A DNA stretch of 64,000 nucleotides from Catalinimonas alkaloidigena. Its GTDB lineage: Bacteria > Bacteroidota > Bacteroidia > Cytophagales > Flexibacteraceae. This document shows, piece after piece, positions 9,801 to 18,438 of this stretch; position 1 is the stretch's first letter, and each line of letters begins with the position of its first letter. The DNA lies in the NCBI RefSeq assembly GCF_900100765.1, contig NZ_FNFO01000010.1, positions 270,030 to 334,029 of the forward strand. Direction: 5' to 3'. The notes under the pieces were generated by a model. That model saw only the letters and a program-made list of their open reading frames with translations. It was not told the DNA's origin and did not search any database. The translations under genes and the position numbers were made by a program.

Positions 9801-11418
9801 TATCGATCCGCGCACTGATGTCCACCCGCCCGACGCGGTCGCGCAAATCGATCAGCCCGGCGGCCGTAAACTCCAGGTTGGGGTCTGCAATGCGCAGGTC
9901 GCCCCGGAACTGCTCCCGGCTCAGTTGCGCATCGACGGCAATGTTGCGGTAGTTGTACCCGTTGATGCCTAGGCGACTGATGGTGGCATTCAGGCTATCG
10001 TTGGCGTTTTCGAGCAGAAACCCGGTGCCCTCGATCCAGCCCGACATGTCGAGTTTTTGAAGTAAGCGTGGCACGTTGTAGAGCGTACCGATGTCCAGCC
10101 CGAACGTAGCCAGCTCGCCGCGGTAGTACGATTCCGCCGGATCTTCGTTGATTTTCAGGTTAAGGTCCGACTGAATATCGCCCAGGCCGGTGTTGAAAAA
10201 ACCGTCGGCTACAAAGTCGTTGGGAAAACCCAGAAAACTCCCGTTAAACCGGATGGTGCCGAAACGCGCCACGTAGGCATATGCTTTGGGATTCGGAATG
10301 TACTGCCGGATGTCGGCGGCATCGACCTGCGCTCCCGAAAGATTCAGTTCAATAAACGTCTCTTCGATGGCAGGCAGGCCCATCATGGTCATCGACCCAA
10401 ACAGATAGCTCTTGTCGCCGAAGTAAAAGTTCATGTCCTGAATCCGGAACCGATCCACGGTACCGCTGAACTTTCCGCGCACCATGACCCGCTCCTGAAA
10501 GCGCGCGACGGCCGGGGCAAAAAGCGCCAGGTCGTGGGCATACACAATGGTGTTTTCCAGATTAGCGTCGATGTTTACCTTGGGCACGAAATCGCTGAGG
10601 TCGGCCACCGAATCGTAGGTAAACCGCAGCGTATCCCCCAGATAACTGTCGCCGATGCGAGCGTTCAGGCCCAGAAAATCCATGCTCTGACTACAATAGC
10701 GGAAGAAGGATTTGAGTTGGTGCACCGGTACCCCGGCGTTACTCTCGAACGTCTGTAATTCATCCACCTGCATCTCGACCGTATCGCGCGCGATGCGGAA
10801 ATCCGCTACCTCGGCCCGGATGCTGTCGTACTGCATGTGATAATAGTTGAACCCTTCGGGGAAGCTGTCGCGCGAGCGATCGGCATACAACAGGCGCGAA
10901 TGGTTCAGGTGTACCTGCCCCACTTGAAAAACCACACTTTTCCCCGACGTGGTGTCGTTCGGATTCCGCGTCAGGTTGTTGATGGCCGCCACAAACCCGT
11001 TGATGTTCAGGCGCTCAGTCTCCCGGTCGATCACCAGCTGCACATCGGCCCCATCGATGGTTACTTCGTCGACGAAGATTCTGCCCGACTGAATCAGGGT
11101 ACGCAGGTCGAAGTCGGCTTTCAGGTCTTCCACGTAAATCATGGGGGCTTGGGAAGAGTCGCGGATGCTGACCTGTTCGAGCACTACGGTATCGAACCAA
11201 CGGATGCTGACGTAGCCCACGTGCAGCGGATAGCCTAGTTGTTGGGAAAGGTACTGGGTGGCCCAGCCGGCCAATCGGGTCTGGACGTAAGGAAGTTGCA
11301 GGAGGGCGAGCACCAGCAGCACGAAGATGCACACACCGGCTAAGGCCGACGTGACCCATCGCCCGAACCGGTTCTTCCGTCGGGGGTGCTGTTCCTGCGT
11401 TTCCTCTGCGTGTGCCAA
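6835..11418 (-). CDS. tamB: TamB-like translocation/assembly module, inner-membrane protein
   Basis: Very long envelope protein (1527 residues) with a cytoplasmic basic N-terminus, one membrane helix at about 20-42 (VTSALAGVCIFVLLVLALLQ) and a periplasm-spanning beta-rich body typical of AsmA/TamB proteins (repeated short strands such as VDEVTIDGADVQL, VEGNFFNGNTSVF). The C-terminal 450 residues carry the TamB/DUF490 domain (IQAIYEQVASF, VDVQLVLQGVLLNPQIKLGI, SYYFSQIDDNLEVDIDL). Known members help outer-membrane protein insertion or bridge lipid transport between membranes. The divergent tsaD neighbour is the arrangement commonly seen in Bacteroidota. Confidence 0.92.
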   Translation of the reverse strand: MAHAEETQEQHPRRKNRFGRWVTSALAGVCIFVLLVLALLQLPYVQTRLAGWATQYLSQQLGYPLHVGYVSIRWFDTVVLEQVSIRDSSQAPMIYVEDLKADFDLRTLIQSGRIFVDEVTIDGADVQLVIDRETERLNINGFVAAINNLTRNPNDTTSGKSVVFQVGQVHLNHSRLLYADRSRDSFPEGFNYYHMQYDSIRAEVADFRIARDTVEMQVDELQTFESNAGVPVHQLKSFFRYCSQSMDFLGLNARIGDSYLGDTLRFTYDSVADLSDFVPKVNIDANLENTIVYAHDLALFAPAVARFQERVMVRGKFSGTVDRFRIQDMNFYFGDKSYLFGSMTMMGLPAIEETFIELNLSGAQVDAADIRQYIPNPKAYAYVARFGTIRFNGSFLGFPNDFVADGFFNTGLGDIQSDLNLKINEDPAESYYRGELATFGLDIGTLYNVPRLLQKLDMSGWIEGTGFLLENANDSLNATISRLGINGYNYRNIAVDAQLSREQFRGDLRIADPNLEFTAAGLIDLRDRVGRVDISARIDTLNLDQLGLVKGVTLVQSDVELDFEGLRLNDMQGDGFLRNVQLVYQDRVLTLDSLHVTSLHPEPGLQRLSVVSDLVDADFAGDFEIEQVVKDLQRLTREYGLIFQNDAALTERYYQQKKKEILPEYSMEYGLLLKDVNPITRLFVPNFYLSPATRVEGNFFNGNTSVFTLNTTFDTLVYNDNYIFETDLDVTSSKIADSSDVLASIFATSRRQEIHGIAATENFLFDGTWSQKQIEFRTGLEQENSTNLVDLNGTMTFRDNRSELHFQPSHFQIIDHRWEINPDNLITIWQQDSIYVRDLTIAQDGQQVGFRGLISRDRSDSLLVVVREFDLANLNSVVNRKFGGTLNAYASLSGVLESQELQGNVQLRNFMFEDFMVGQVYGESAWDDVSQRLNVNLNIDRDNERVVRLAGFYKPEDEENQLNLTARLEGARLAFLETIIPDISNVAGMASGSVRILGMLSSPLVLGNLDVTGGRFRIDYLNTTYRFEDKVYFSENQIGVSNLELLDENGNRARLTRGGLFHDGFRDFVVSLQGELNNFQVLNTTYRDNKLYYGVVNVTGSMEIFGPFSDIVIRGDVRTERDTKLFIPVEDENEVAQSDYINFINVDSLVNGGPSDTIQLSNLDTDALSLNFNIDVTPEAYGEIIFDRRAGDIIRANGEGRISMVLDRGGDFSIFGQYTITRGRYNFTMLNLINKEFVVEPGGTITWNGDPLQGIMNIQAIYEQVASFQPLANGRAESDLPAINRRYPVDVQLVLQGVLLNPQIKLGIDFPENSYPSSLSRLVLEFEALTKHNEQELNRQVFGLLVMRSLLPTSNVVGGIDFQTGTVSSISELLSNQVSYYFSQIDDNLEVDIDLNGFDEEALNTLQLRLSYTALGGRLRFTRDGSFTNSANQATTLNVIGDITVEYSLTADNKLRLKMFSRTNQNLLTSGVNSTFSNGTTQGFSFLHTQSFNKFHELLPRGFREKLQDEDENPPPVEGPDRPQASK

Positions 11419-11566
11419 AAAATCCTAGCTAGTTACGTCTGCCAGCCGATCTGTACAATTTTTTTACCAAAGTGATCGATCCCGCGTAATTTTACCGTTG
11501 TATTCCCACCAACTTGTCGTGTTCCGTTATGCATCTGCCTGACCGACAGGCAACTTTTCATTCGTT

Positions 11567-12577
11567 ATGCCCTCCTCTCCTACTCTTTTGGCGATAGAGT
11601 CGTCTTGCGACGAAACCAGTGCAGCCGTACTGCAGGGCGGTGTCCTGCTCTCGAATGTGGTGGCAACGCAGGAAATCCATCAACAATACGGGGGGGTGGT
11701 CCCCGAACTTGCCTCACGTGCCCACCAGCAGCACATTGTGCCGGTGGTTCACGAAGCGCTGCAGCGGGCAAAAGTACCCAAAAACGCCCTGGATGCCATT
11801 GCTTTTACGCAGGGACCCGGTTTGCTGGGCGCATTGCTGGTAGGAGCTTCGTTTGCTAAATCCATGGCCCAGGGACTGCAAATCCCGGTGGTGGCGGTCC
11901 ATCACATGCGTGCACACATCCTGGCCCACTTCCTGGAGACGCCGCATCCGCCGTTCCCTTTTCTCTGCCTGACGGTGAGCGGGGGGCATACCCAGCTGGT
12001 GCAGGTCAACAGCCCGCTCGACATGCACATTCTGGGCGAAACGCTCGACGATGCCGTCGGCGAGGCCTTCGACAAAGCTGCCAAAATGCTTGGCCTGCCG
12101 TACCCCGGCGGACCGCTGATCGACCGGCATGCTCAAACGGGAAATCCGCAGGCATTTGCCTTCACTATAACGGAAATGCCCGAATTGAATTATTCGTTCA
12201 GTGGCGTGAAGACCAACATCCTGTATTTCTTACAGGCCCAGCGGCGACACGACCCCGATTTCGTCGAGCACCACCTCGCCGACCTGTGCGCCAGCATCCA
12301 GTATACGCTGGTGGAAACGCTTCTGGTCAAGCTTCGGAAGGCGGCCGCGCAGACAGGCATTCGCCACATTACTATTGCGGGGGGCGTCTCGGCCAACTCC
12401 GGACTGCGACAGGCGCTCACGGCAGAGGCCCGTCAGCACGACTGGCACGTTTACATTCCGAAGATGGAATATTGCACGGATAATGCCGCCATGATCGCCA
12501 TGGCCGCCCACTTCCAGTACCAGGCCGGGCAAGTCGGCGATCTGGCCGTCAGTCCTCAACCACGCCTCCCGTTTTAA
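11567..12577 (+). CDS. tsaD: tRNA N6-adenosine threonylcarbamoyltransferase TsaD
   Basis: Cytoplasmic enzyme that transfers the threonylcarbamoyl group to A37 of ANN-decoding tRNAs (t6A), working with TsaB and TsaE. Length 336 is standard. It opens with LAIESSCDETSAAVL, has GPGLLGALLVG, and the iron-binding histidine pair at H113 and H117 (HHMRAHILAH). SGGHTQLV, YPGGPLIDR and ITIAGGVSANSGLR complete the ASKHA fold, and YCTDNAAMIA supplies the late metal ligand. Start is the ATG at 11567. It is divergent from tamB with 148 bases between. Confidence 0.96.
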   Translation: MPSSPTLLAIESSCDETSAAVLQGGVLLSNVVATQEIHQQYGGVVPELASRAHQQHIVPVVHEALQRAKVPKNALDAIAFTQGPGLLGALLVGASFAKSMAQGLQIPVVAVHHMRAHILAHFLETPHPPFPFLCLTVSGGHTQLVQVNSPLDMHILGETLDDAVGEAFDKAAKMLGLPYPGGPLIDRHAQTGNPQAFAFTITEMPELNYSFSGVKTNILYFLQAQRRHDPDFVEHHLADLCASIQYTLVETLLVKLRKAAAQTGIRHITIAGGVSANSGLRQALTAEARQHDWHVYIPKMEYCTDNAAMIAMAAHFQYQAGQVGDLAVSPQPRLPF

Positions 12578-12629
12578 TAAGGTTTTCGCGCCGGAACCTG
12601 CACCGCAAGTGGCGTGTTCGACGTGTACA

Positions 12630-12659
12630 TTGCACATCACCCGGAATGCCGTATCTTTA
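12630..12659 (+). promoter_or_regulatory. Bacteroidota-type promoter for the DUF1573 gene
   Basis: TTG at 12630-12632 is followed after exactly 19 bases by TATCTTTA (12652-12659), close to the phylum's -33 TTG / -7 TAnnTTTG consensus. It lies 27 bases ahead of the ATG at 12687, giving a short leader. Assigned by pattern only. Confidence 0.5.
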
Positions 12660-12686
12660 CCTAACTTGTTTTAACCACGTTAGCTG

Positions 12687-13445
12687 ATGAAAAAATTTTC
12701 GTTTTTACTGTTCCTGATGAGCCTCTCCTGTGCGCTGGCAGCACAAGGGGTGCTTACGTTCAAAAGCGAAGAGTACAACTTCGGGCAGGTGAAAGAAGGC
12801 GATCTGGCCGATCACGAATTTGTGTTTACCAACACCGGTAACCAGCCCATCGTGATCAGTTCGGTGCGCGCTTCCTGCGGCTGCACAACGCCCTACTGGA
12901 CCAAAGATCCGATTTTGCCCGGCAAAGAAGGCAAGATCAAAGCGTCTTACAACAGCAAGGGACGCCCGGGAAACTTCATGAAGACCATCACCGTTACGTC
13001 GAACGCCTCGGAGCCGAACAAGGTGCTGCGCATTCAGGGATCGGTGGTGGACCACCCTGCCTACACTCCGGAACAACTGGCGCAGTCGCCGACCATCACG
13101 GTCGAAGCGGCCACGTTACACCTGGGCAAACTGGAAGTCGGCCAGCATGGTACCAAAACCTTCGCGATCCGCAATACGGGCAAAAGCCCGCTGGTCATTA
13201 AAGGGCATACCAGTACCTGCAACTGCGTAGAACTGGACGTACCGAAACTGCAACTGGCACCGGGCGAGGAAACGCAGGCACGCCTGACGTACGTGCCCCC
13301 TGCGCGGCAGGAGGACCGTCTGATGATCCGCACCAACGATTTGAATACCCCTGAGTTGTCCGTAACTTTACAGGCCGATCTGGTAGAAAGCCTTTCCTCC
13401 CAAGGATTGTTGCGCGAAAACAAAGCGGCAGTTCCGTTTAAATAA
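12687..13445 (+). CDS. Secreted protein with two DUF1573 domains
   Basis: Periplasmic or surface protein of 252 residues with a clear signal peptide (MKKFSFLLFLMSLSCALAAQG). Two immunoglobulin-like DUF1573 modules follow, about residues 20-115 and 125-235. Each has the motif of a phenylalanine-glycine strand (YNFGQVKEGD; LHLGKLEVGQ), then FTNTGNQPIVISSVRASCGCTTP in the first and IRNTGKSPLVIKGHTSTCNC in the second, with the paired cysteines typical of the family. Function of DUF1573 proteins is unknown. It has its own promoter-like sequence at 12630 and a terminator at 13471. Confidence 0.85.
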   Translation: MKKFSFLLFLMSLSCALAAQGVLTFKSEEYNFGQVKEGDLADHEFVFTNTGNQPIVISSVRASCGCTTPYWTKDPILPGKEGKIKASYNSKGRPGNFMKTITVTSNASEPNKVLRIQGSVVDHPAYTPEQLAQSPTITVEAATLHLGKLEVGQHGTKTFAIRNTGKSPLVIKGHTSTCNCVELDVPKLQLAPGEETQARLTYVPPARQEDRLMIRTNDLNTPELSVTLQADLVESLSSQGLLRENKAAVPFK

Positions 13446-13470
13446 AGAAATTCGATCCCCCATCACCCCC

Positions 13471-13504
13471 AACCGCTTCTTGCTAATCAGAAGCGGTTTT
13501 TTTG
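13471..13504 (+). terminator. Rho-independent terminator after DUF1573 gene
   Basis: AACCGCTTCT (13471-13480) pairs perfectly with AGAAGCGGTT (13489-13498) around an 8-base loop, followed by a T run. It separates the DUF1573 gene from ald. Confidence 0.9.
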
Positions 13505-13534
13505 ATCAATACCAAACAAACTGATTGTAGTACT

Positions 13535-14665
13535 ATGATTATTGGCGTCCCCAAGGAAATTAAAAACAACGAAAACCGCGTGGCCCTTACCCCGGCCGGC
13601 GTGGCCGAACTGGCGAAATACAACCACACGATCTATGTGCAGGCAGAAGCCGGGGCCGGTAGCGGTTTTCCCGACGAGGCGTACGTAGCGGCGGGTGCGC
13701 GCATTCTGCCCGACATCGAATCGGTCTACGAAAAGGCGGAGATGATTGTCAAAGTAAAAGAACCTATCGAATCCGAATACAAGCTGATTCGGCAACATCA
13801 ATTGGTGTTTACGTACTTCCACTTTGCTTCGTCGCAGTCGCTTACGCAGGCCATGCTCGAAAGCAAGGCCGTGTGCCTGGCTTACGAAACCGTCGAGAAA
13901 GCGGACCGCTCTCTGCCACTGCTCGTGCCCATGTCGGAGGTTGCCGGCCGGATGGCAGTGCAGGAAGGCGCCAAGTACCTGGAGAAACCGCAACAGGGCC
14001 GGGGCATTCTGCTGGGCGGCGTGCCGGGCGTGAAGCCAGCCAACGTGCTGGTGTTAGGCGGCGGCATTGTCGGCACGCAAGCGGCCAAGATGGCGGCCGG
14101 ACTGGGGGCGAACGTGACCCTGATGGACATCAGCCTGCCGCGCCTGCGTTACCTGGCCGACATCATGCCGGCCAACGTCACGACCATGATGTCGAACGAG
14201 TACAACATCCGCGACCAGATTCGTTATGCGGACCTGATCGTCGGAGCGGTACTGATTCCGGGTGCTAAAGCGCCGCATCTGGTTACGCGCGATATGCTGA
14301 AAGACATGAAGCCTGGCACAGTACTGGTCGACGTGGCGGTGGACCAGGGCGGCTGCATCGAGACATGCCAGCCGACGACACACGAAAATCCGACGTACGT
14401 CATCGACCACGTTGTGCACTACTGTGTGGCCAATATGCCAGGTGCGGTGCCTTACACGTCGACCCTGGCCCTGACGAATGCTACTTTGCCTTACACGCTT
14501 CAATTGGCCAACAAAGGCTGGGTACGCGCCTGCCAGGAAAACGAAGAGTTGAAAAAGGGCCTGAACGTGGTGCATGGGCAAGTGGTCTACCAGGGCGTCG
14601 CCGAAGCCTTCGACCTGCCGTTCTATCCTGTTAAGGACATCATGGCCACTCAGGTAACCGCCTGA
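13535..14665 (+). CDS. ald: Alanine dehydrogenase
   Basis: NAD-dependent L-alanine dehydrogenase (alanine + NAD + water to pyruvate + ammonia + NADH), cytoplasmic, 376 residues. The ATG at 13535 gives the family start MIIGVPKEIKNNENRVALTP with substrate-binding R15; K75 (VKVKEP) and catalytic H96 (FTYFHF) are in their canonical positions. The NAD domain shows VLVLGGGIVGTQAA near residue 170, and D at the end of VTLMD. VDHVVHYCVANMPGAVP is the conserved C-terminal signature. The frame extends to 13502, but that start lies in the preceding terminator. Confidence 0.97.
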   Translation: MIIGVPKEIKNNENRVALTPAGVAELAKYNHTIYVQAEAGAGSGFPDEAYVAAGARILPDIESVYEKAEMIVKVKEPIESEYKLIRQHQLVFTYFHFASSQSLTQAMLESKAVCLAYETVEKADRSLPLLVPMSEVAGRMAVQEGAKYLEKPQQGRGILLGGVPGVKPANVLVLGGGIVGTQAAKMAAGLGANVTLMDISLPRLRYLADIMPANVTTMMSNEYNIRDQIRYADLIVGAVLIPGAKAPHLVTRDMLKDMKPGTVLVDVAVDQGGCIETCQPTTHENPTYVIDHVVHYCVANMPGAVPYTSTLALTNATLPYTLQLANKGWVRACQENEELKKGLNVVHGQVVYQGVAEAFDLPFYPVKDIMATQVTA

Positions 14666-14679
14666 TGGGTTCGATTAAC

Positions 14680-14720
14680 ACACAAAAAAAGGCCGTTCTG
14701 AGAACGGCCTTTTTTTGTGT
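14680..14720. terminator. Bidirectional terminator between ald and a convergent gene
   Basis: A perfect 20-base inverted repeat (14680-14699 with 14701-14720) has the GC core GGCCGTTCT/AGAACGGCC and flanking A and T runs, so it can act on both strands. It sits just after ald and just before the end of the convergent membrane-protein gene. Confidence 0.92.
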
Positions 14721-14736
14721 ATGATAATTCTTTTGC

Positions 14737-15192
14737 TTAAACCGGATGAACGAATCGCCCGAAACCGTAGTACATCACGACGGTCACAATGGCGGCCCAG
14801 AAAATGGCACTCACCAGCATATAGCCGACAATTTTTCCTTTAGGGGCACCGAACGAGGCGGCAAGAATGGTTCCGATAATCGGGCTGAATAGCACCGGGG
14901 TGAGAAAGGCCACGCCCTGTACGCCCCAACGTGTCCAGATGGTCACAATGCGCCGGTTGCGCGGCGTGAAAAGCTTTTTGCGTTTGCGCTGAGGAAAATA
15001 TTGCGTCCACAGTTTGCGAAGGCGCTCGCCCAGAAGGGAGAACATGACGACGCTCGTCATCATGCCCAGAACGGTAAACACCAGCGTTTCTCCGAGCGTG
15101 AGCCCGGTAGCCAATCCGGTGGTGGGGCCGGCAATGAACTTGACCATGCTGGTCAGGTAAACAGAAACGTATTTTACTAACTCGGATATCAT
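14737..15192 (-). CDS. Small integral membrane protein, Sm_multidrug_ex-like
   Basis: Membrane protein of 151 residues with four hydrophobic segments (MVKFIAGPTTGLATGLTLGE..., FTVLGMMTSVVMFSLLG, GVQGVAFLTPVLFSPIIGTILAAS, MLVSAIFWAAIVTVVMYYGF) and a very basic loop between the second and third (RKRKKLFTPRNRR). Length, segment pattern and the proline-rich third helix resemble the putative small multidrug export family (PF06695), whose transport role is not well established. The ATG at 15192 is preferred over an upstream TTG at 15222. It follows upp on the same strand after about 100 bases. Confidence 0.65.
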   Translation of the reverse strand: MISELVKYVSVYLTSMVKFIAGPTTGLATGLTLGETLVFTVLGMMTSVVMFSLLGERLRKLWTQYFPQRKRKKLFTPRNRRIVTIWTRWGVQGVAFLTPVLFSPIIGTILAASFGAPKGKIVGYMLVSAIFWAAIVTVVMYYGFGRFVHPV

Positions 15193-15293
15193 GGCTGCAT
15201 AGGAGGAAAATGTCTCTACCAACGGCTCTAACGCCTTTCTATTTCCTATATCTACTAAACGCGCAAAAGGTCATCGACATATCGTATTGCGTA

Positions 15294-15944
15294 CTAATTT
15301 TTTTCTCCGAACGCCAGGTCGCCGGCATCGCCCAGACCGGGCACAATGTACGATTTGGCGTTTAAGGTAGGATCGACCGCCCCGGTCCAGATGGTGGCTT
15401 CCGGCAGGTACTGCCGAACCCAATCAATGCCCGTTTGGGTCGCAATGGCCGCTACTACGTGCAGTTGCTTGGGTTGCCCATACGTATGGATGGTTTCCCA
15501 AGCGCGTACCAGCGAACGGCCCGTCGCCAACATGGGATCGATTAGCAGCGTCACCCGGTCCTCGATTTGCGGAGCAGCCACATAGTCCATGTGGATGTCG
15601 AAAGAAGCGTCCGAATGAGGTACGCCGCGGTAAGCGGCAATGAAGCCGCTGTCTGCCTGATCGAAGAAATTCAAGAGGCCTTGGTAAAAAGGCAGTGCTG
15701 CCCGCAAAACGGGAATTAGCACGGGTGGTGTGTTCATTAGCTGCACTTCACTCTCGCCCAGAGGCGTCGTCACCTTGCGTTCATCGTAAGGCAGCGCCTT
15801 CGATAGTTCGTACGCCAGCACTTCTCCTAAGCGCTCCAGATTCCGTCGAAATCGCCAGCGATCCCGCTGTATATCCTTACTACGTAACTCGGCCAGGAAA
15901 TGGTTGGCTACTGATGCGTGTTTGTTTAAAACAAATACGGACAT
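15294..15944 (-). CDS. upp: Uracil phosphoribosyltransferase
   Basis: Pyrimidine-salvage enzyme converting uracil and PRPP to UMP; cytoplasmic, 216 residues. The PRPP-binding loop is VTLLIDPMLATGRS and the C-terminal uracil-binding segment is YIVPGLGDAGDLAFG, both highly conserved in Upp. The ATG at 15944 matches the family's usual start. It lies 33 bases downstream of the FemAB-like gene on the same strand, so the three or four genes from 18209 down to 14737 may be transcribed together. Confidence 0.95.
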   Translation of the reverse strand: MSVFVLNKHASVANHFLAELRSKDIQRDRWRFRRNLERLGEVLAYELSKALPYDERKVTTPLGESEVQLMNTPPVLIPVLRAALPFYQGLLNFFDQADSGFIAAYRGVPHSDASFDIHMDYVAAPQIEDRVTLLIDPMLATGRSLVRAWETIHTYGQPKQLHVVAAIATQTGIDWVRQYLPEATIWTGAVDPTLNAKSYIVPGLGDAGDLAFGEKN

Positions 15945-15977
15945 ATAAATTTAAAACGATTCGTTTACAATTGAAAC

Positions 15978-16907
15978 TCAACCTCCTAAAATATTTTTCA
16001 CCCCCGCGAGACGGTCGATATGCAGGTGAAAATAAGGCACTTCTTCGGCACCGAAGCCCCGGAAAAAACGGGCGATGCCCGGCAATTGACTCCCCTCAAA
16101 ATCGAAGTACCGGCCCGGCTGCCCTGCGCCGGCATAGCGCCGCAGGCAATCGTCCAGCAAAAAGGTCATACTCCCGTTGTTTCGCCCGGCCGGCGACGAA
16201 ACGCCGAACAGGTAGATGACGCTATGGCGGTAGACCACCCAGAGCGCCCCGGCCTGAAAATCGCCTTGCGGGGTGTACACTGCCCGCAGGTCGGCGCATC
16301 CCTGCGCACAAAGCTGCTGATAAAGCGCGCGCAGCGTATCGTAATGACGCGGCTGCAATACAGACGCTTTTTCGTGCTGAAACCAGTACAGCATGTGTTG
16401 CCATGCGTCCGGTCGCGCTTGAATCGACAGCCCGGCCCGCGCTGCCTGTTTCACGCCGGACCGATGCCCTTTCCTGTACTTGGCACGGAGGGTTTCGTAA
16501 GGCTGGTCGAGCGAAAGGCGATACGTAGGCAGCGTGCGCCAGACGGCGCGAGGCCAGTCCAAAGGCGGATTGCAGGTATTCACGGTATAGTTCACCCGCC
16601 AGTACGGGCGCGTGGCTTCGCGCAACACGGAATTTACTTCGGTGGCGGTGATGGGCTGGCGCGAAAACACGCCGAGCTGCTGCGTAAAGTAAGGCTGATA
16701 AAGGTACGGAATGCCCCACTTTCTTCCTGTGGTCAGGGGCAGAACTTTCTGGTACTCACCGTCTTCCTCCCAAACCCAGGCACGCCACTGCGGGCATACG
16801 ACATCCAGATACCAACTACAACCGTACACCTGGCTATTGCAGGCGGCTTCTATACAATCGTCCCAGCGCTTTTTGTCGATCTGATGCGAGTCGTACCGTT
16901 GCCACAT
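15978..16907 (-). CDS. FemAB/GNAT-like acyltransferase, BioF2-like
   Basis: Protein of 309 residues with the two-lobed GNAT arrangement of FemAB-like (BioF2-type acetyltransferase) proteins: N-terminal KRWDDCIEAACNSQVYGCSWYLDVV, a central YRLSLDQPYETLRAKYRKGHRSGVKQA that is typical of the family, and the second GNAT lobe with GALWVVYRHSVIYLFGVSSPAGRNNGS. Relatives attach amino acids or acyl groups to cell-wall or capsule precursors. The start codon directly abuts the stop codon of the deacetylase upstream (TAA then ATG at 16907), so the pair is almost certainly translationally coupled and probably acts on one glycan. Confidence 0.75.
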   Translation of the reverse strand: MWQRYDSHQIDKKRWDDCIEAACNSQVYGCSWYLDVVCPQWRAWVWEEDGEYQKVLPLTTGRKWGIPYLYQPYFTQQLGVFSRQPITATEVNSVLREATRPYWRVNYTVNTCNPPLDWPRAVWRTLPTYRLSLDQPYETLRAKYRKGHRSGVKQAARAGLSIQARPDAWQHMLYWFQHEKASVLQPRHYDTLRALYQQLCAQGCADLRAVYTPQGDFQAGALWVVYRHSVIYLFGVSSPAGRNNGSMTFLLDDCLRRYAGAGQPGRYFDFEGSQLPGIARFFRGFGAEEVPYFHLHIDRLAGVKNILGG

Positions 16908-18209
16908 TTACGACACCGCTTTTTGTAGAATGGCTTCGTACACATCGCCCCATCCTTCCCATTCGCCCCAGCCCCCCGGCGATTCGTTATGAAAAATGCC
17001 CGACAGCCAGCCTCCTGTCTGTTTGACCGCGTCCACAATCTCGCCAACGTGCGCAACGGCCGCGTCGGGAGTCAACTTCATTTTCAGCAGTGTCGCGTCC
17101 ATAAACGCAAACGGAAAGACCCGCAGCTTGGTCGTTTCTTCTTTGGCCAGGTCGTAAAACAGAAAGGGAGCAGCAAGGCCTGCCCGAAAGCCCGATGTCG
17201 TCGCCCACCCCATGGTATAGTCGCCCCGGATGCCCGCCGCCAGCAGATCGCGGTACGTTCGGGGCAATTGCATGCGCAGGTAATGCTGTCGGCTGCGGAT
17301 GATGGGCTGGTGCACAATCTGCTCCAGGCGTTTTTTCTCCTTAACGATCAGGGCCGCCTTGCTCAGCGATGCGTACGACGGATGAATGCCCAGATCGGCG
17401 TGCAGTGCCGACTGCCGAATCAGGCTTTGCAAGGCCGGGTTCTTGTGCGACAAATTTTTGTCGAACGGTCCGTAGTCGCCCAGAAGCCAGAAGACAAAAG
17501 GCTTGGTGTGGTACTTTTCGTGCAGACGCCGGAGTTTTTGATGGGTATCGTACGGATCGTGCGTTTTTTGCAGCGCGACGTTGAACCGCGCGCCCAGCAT
17601 CCGGAAATCGCGCCGCCCCATCGCCGCCAGGGTACCCACGCCCGCCCGGTAGAACCCTTTGTGCTGAAACGCAAATGCATTGTCGATGTCCAGGGTGGTG
17701 CGAAACGTGTAGGTCGGCATTTTGCCCAGTTCGGTACCAAAATGGGTTCGCAAATCGGTCAGCAAGCGGCGCACCCAGTGGTTCACCAACGGGTGCAGTT
17801 GAAGTTGCTGCTGCACCATCCAACTGGCTTCGGCAGGAAAGCGCCCGTGGGCATCGGGCACAAAGGGGAGGTATTCCTCGTAGCGGCTCACCAGCCAGAA
17901 CGATGCCGCCAGCGGATCGAACGCCCAACGCCCCCCATCGACCGGAAAAATGCCCGGCACGGCGCCTTCCCACGCAACGGTTTCTATCGCTTGCGGGCGA
18001 ATGTCTTTTTCCCACAACAGCGGCACGGCCTTCAGAAAAAAGGCTGGCCCCTGATACGCACGGGCGTACACCAGCTTGGGGCCTTCCTTGGCCTGCAACT
18101 CGGCCGGCTCGGTCACGTATTCCACAGGGATTCCCAACAGCTCCTCCAGCAGCAAATGGACAATGTACTCGTGCCGGGGGGTGCGATCAGGGATATAGAC
18201 GTATAGCAT
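16908..18209 (-). CDS. NodB-like polysaccharide deacetylase family protein (DUF7033 type)
   Basis: Protein of 433 residues. The ATG at 18209 gives MLYVYIPDRTPRHEYIVHLL, the usual beginning of this Bacteroidota family; the longer frame to 18263 is unlikely. After an N-terminal alpha/beta region (PFVPDAHGRFPAEASWM) comes the deacetylase-like barrel with TFRTTLDIDNAFAFQHKG, where the D-I-D stands in for the metal-binding D-D/DVD motif, LLGDYGPFDKNLSHKN, and GIHPSYAS with a candidate metal histidine. HNESPGGWGEWEGW closes the fold. No signal peptide is visible. It is coupled to a FemAB-like acyltransferase and could modify a cell-surface polysaccharide. Substrate unknown. Confidence 0.75.
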   Translation of the reverse strand: MLYVYIPDRTPRHEYIVHLLLEELLGIPVEYVTEPAELQAKEGPKLVYARAYQGPAFFLKAVPLLWEKDIRPQAIETVAWEGAVPGIFPVDGGRWAFDPLAASFWLVSRYEEYLPFVPDAHGRFPAEASWMVQQQLQLHPLVNHWVRRLLTDLRTHFGTELGKMPTYTFRTTLDIDNAFAFQHKGFYRAGVGTLAAMGRRDFRMLGARFNVALQKTHDPYDTHQKLRRLHEKYHTKPFVFWLLGDYGPFDKNLSHKNPALQSLIRQSALHADLGIHPSYASLSKAALIVKEKKRLEQIVHQPIIRSRQHYLRMQLPRTYRDLLAAGIRGDYTMGWATTSGFRAGLAAPFLFYDLAKEETTKLRVFPFAFMDATLLKMKLTPDAAVAHVGEIVDAVKQTGGWLSGIFHNESPGGWGEWEGWGDVYEAILQKAVS

Positions 18210-18438
18210 TGATATAGGGCTGGTTGAACAAATATAGGAAGGCGTTTCGGCTGTGTGTCTCAAAATTATGCATCCTGCAGAAACCCAAGGAATGGTGTTC
18301 GCGTATCAGGTAACTATAACGCAGAAAAAAACAATGAATCCTGCGTTTGATGTGCCCCGTCACACATTACTAAACCCGACGGCACGGCAAGCCCGTTTAC
18401 ATGGGTTATTTCGTGAATTAAACCTAAAGCAAAGAATC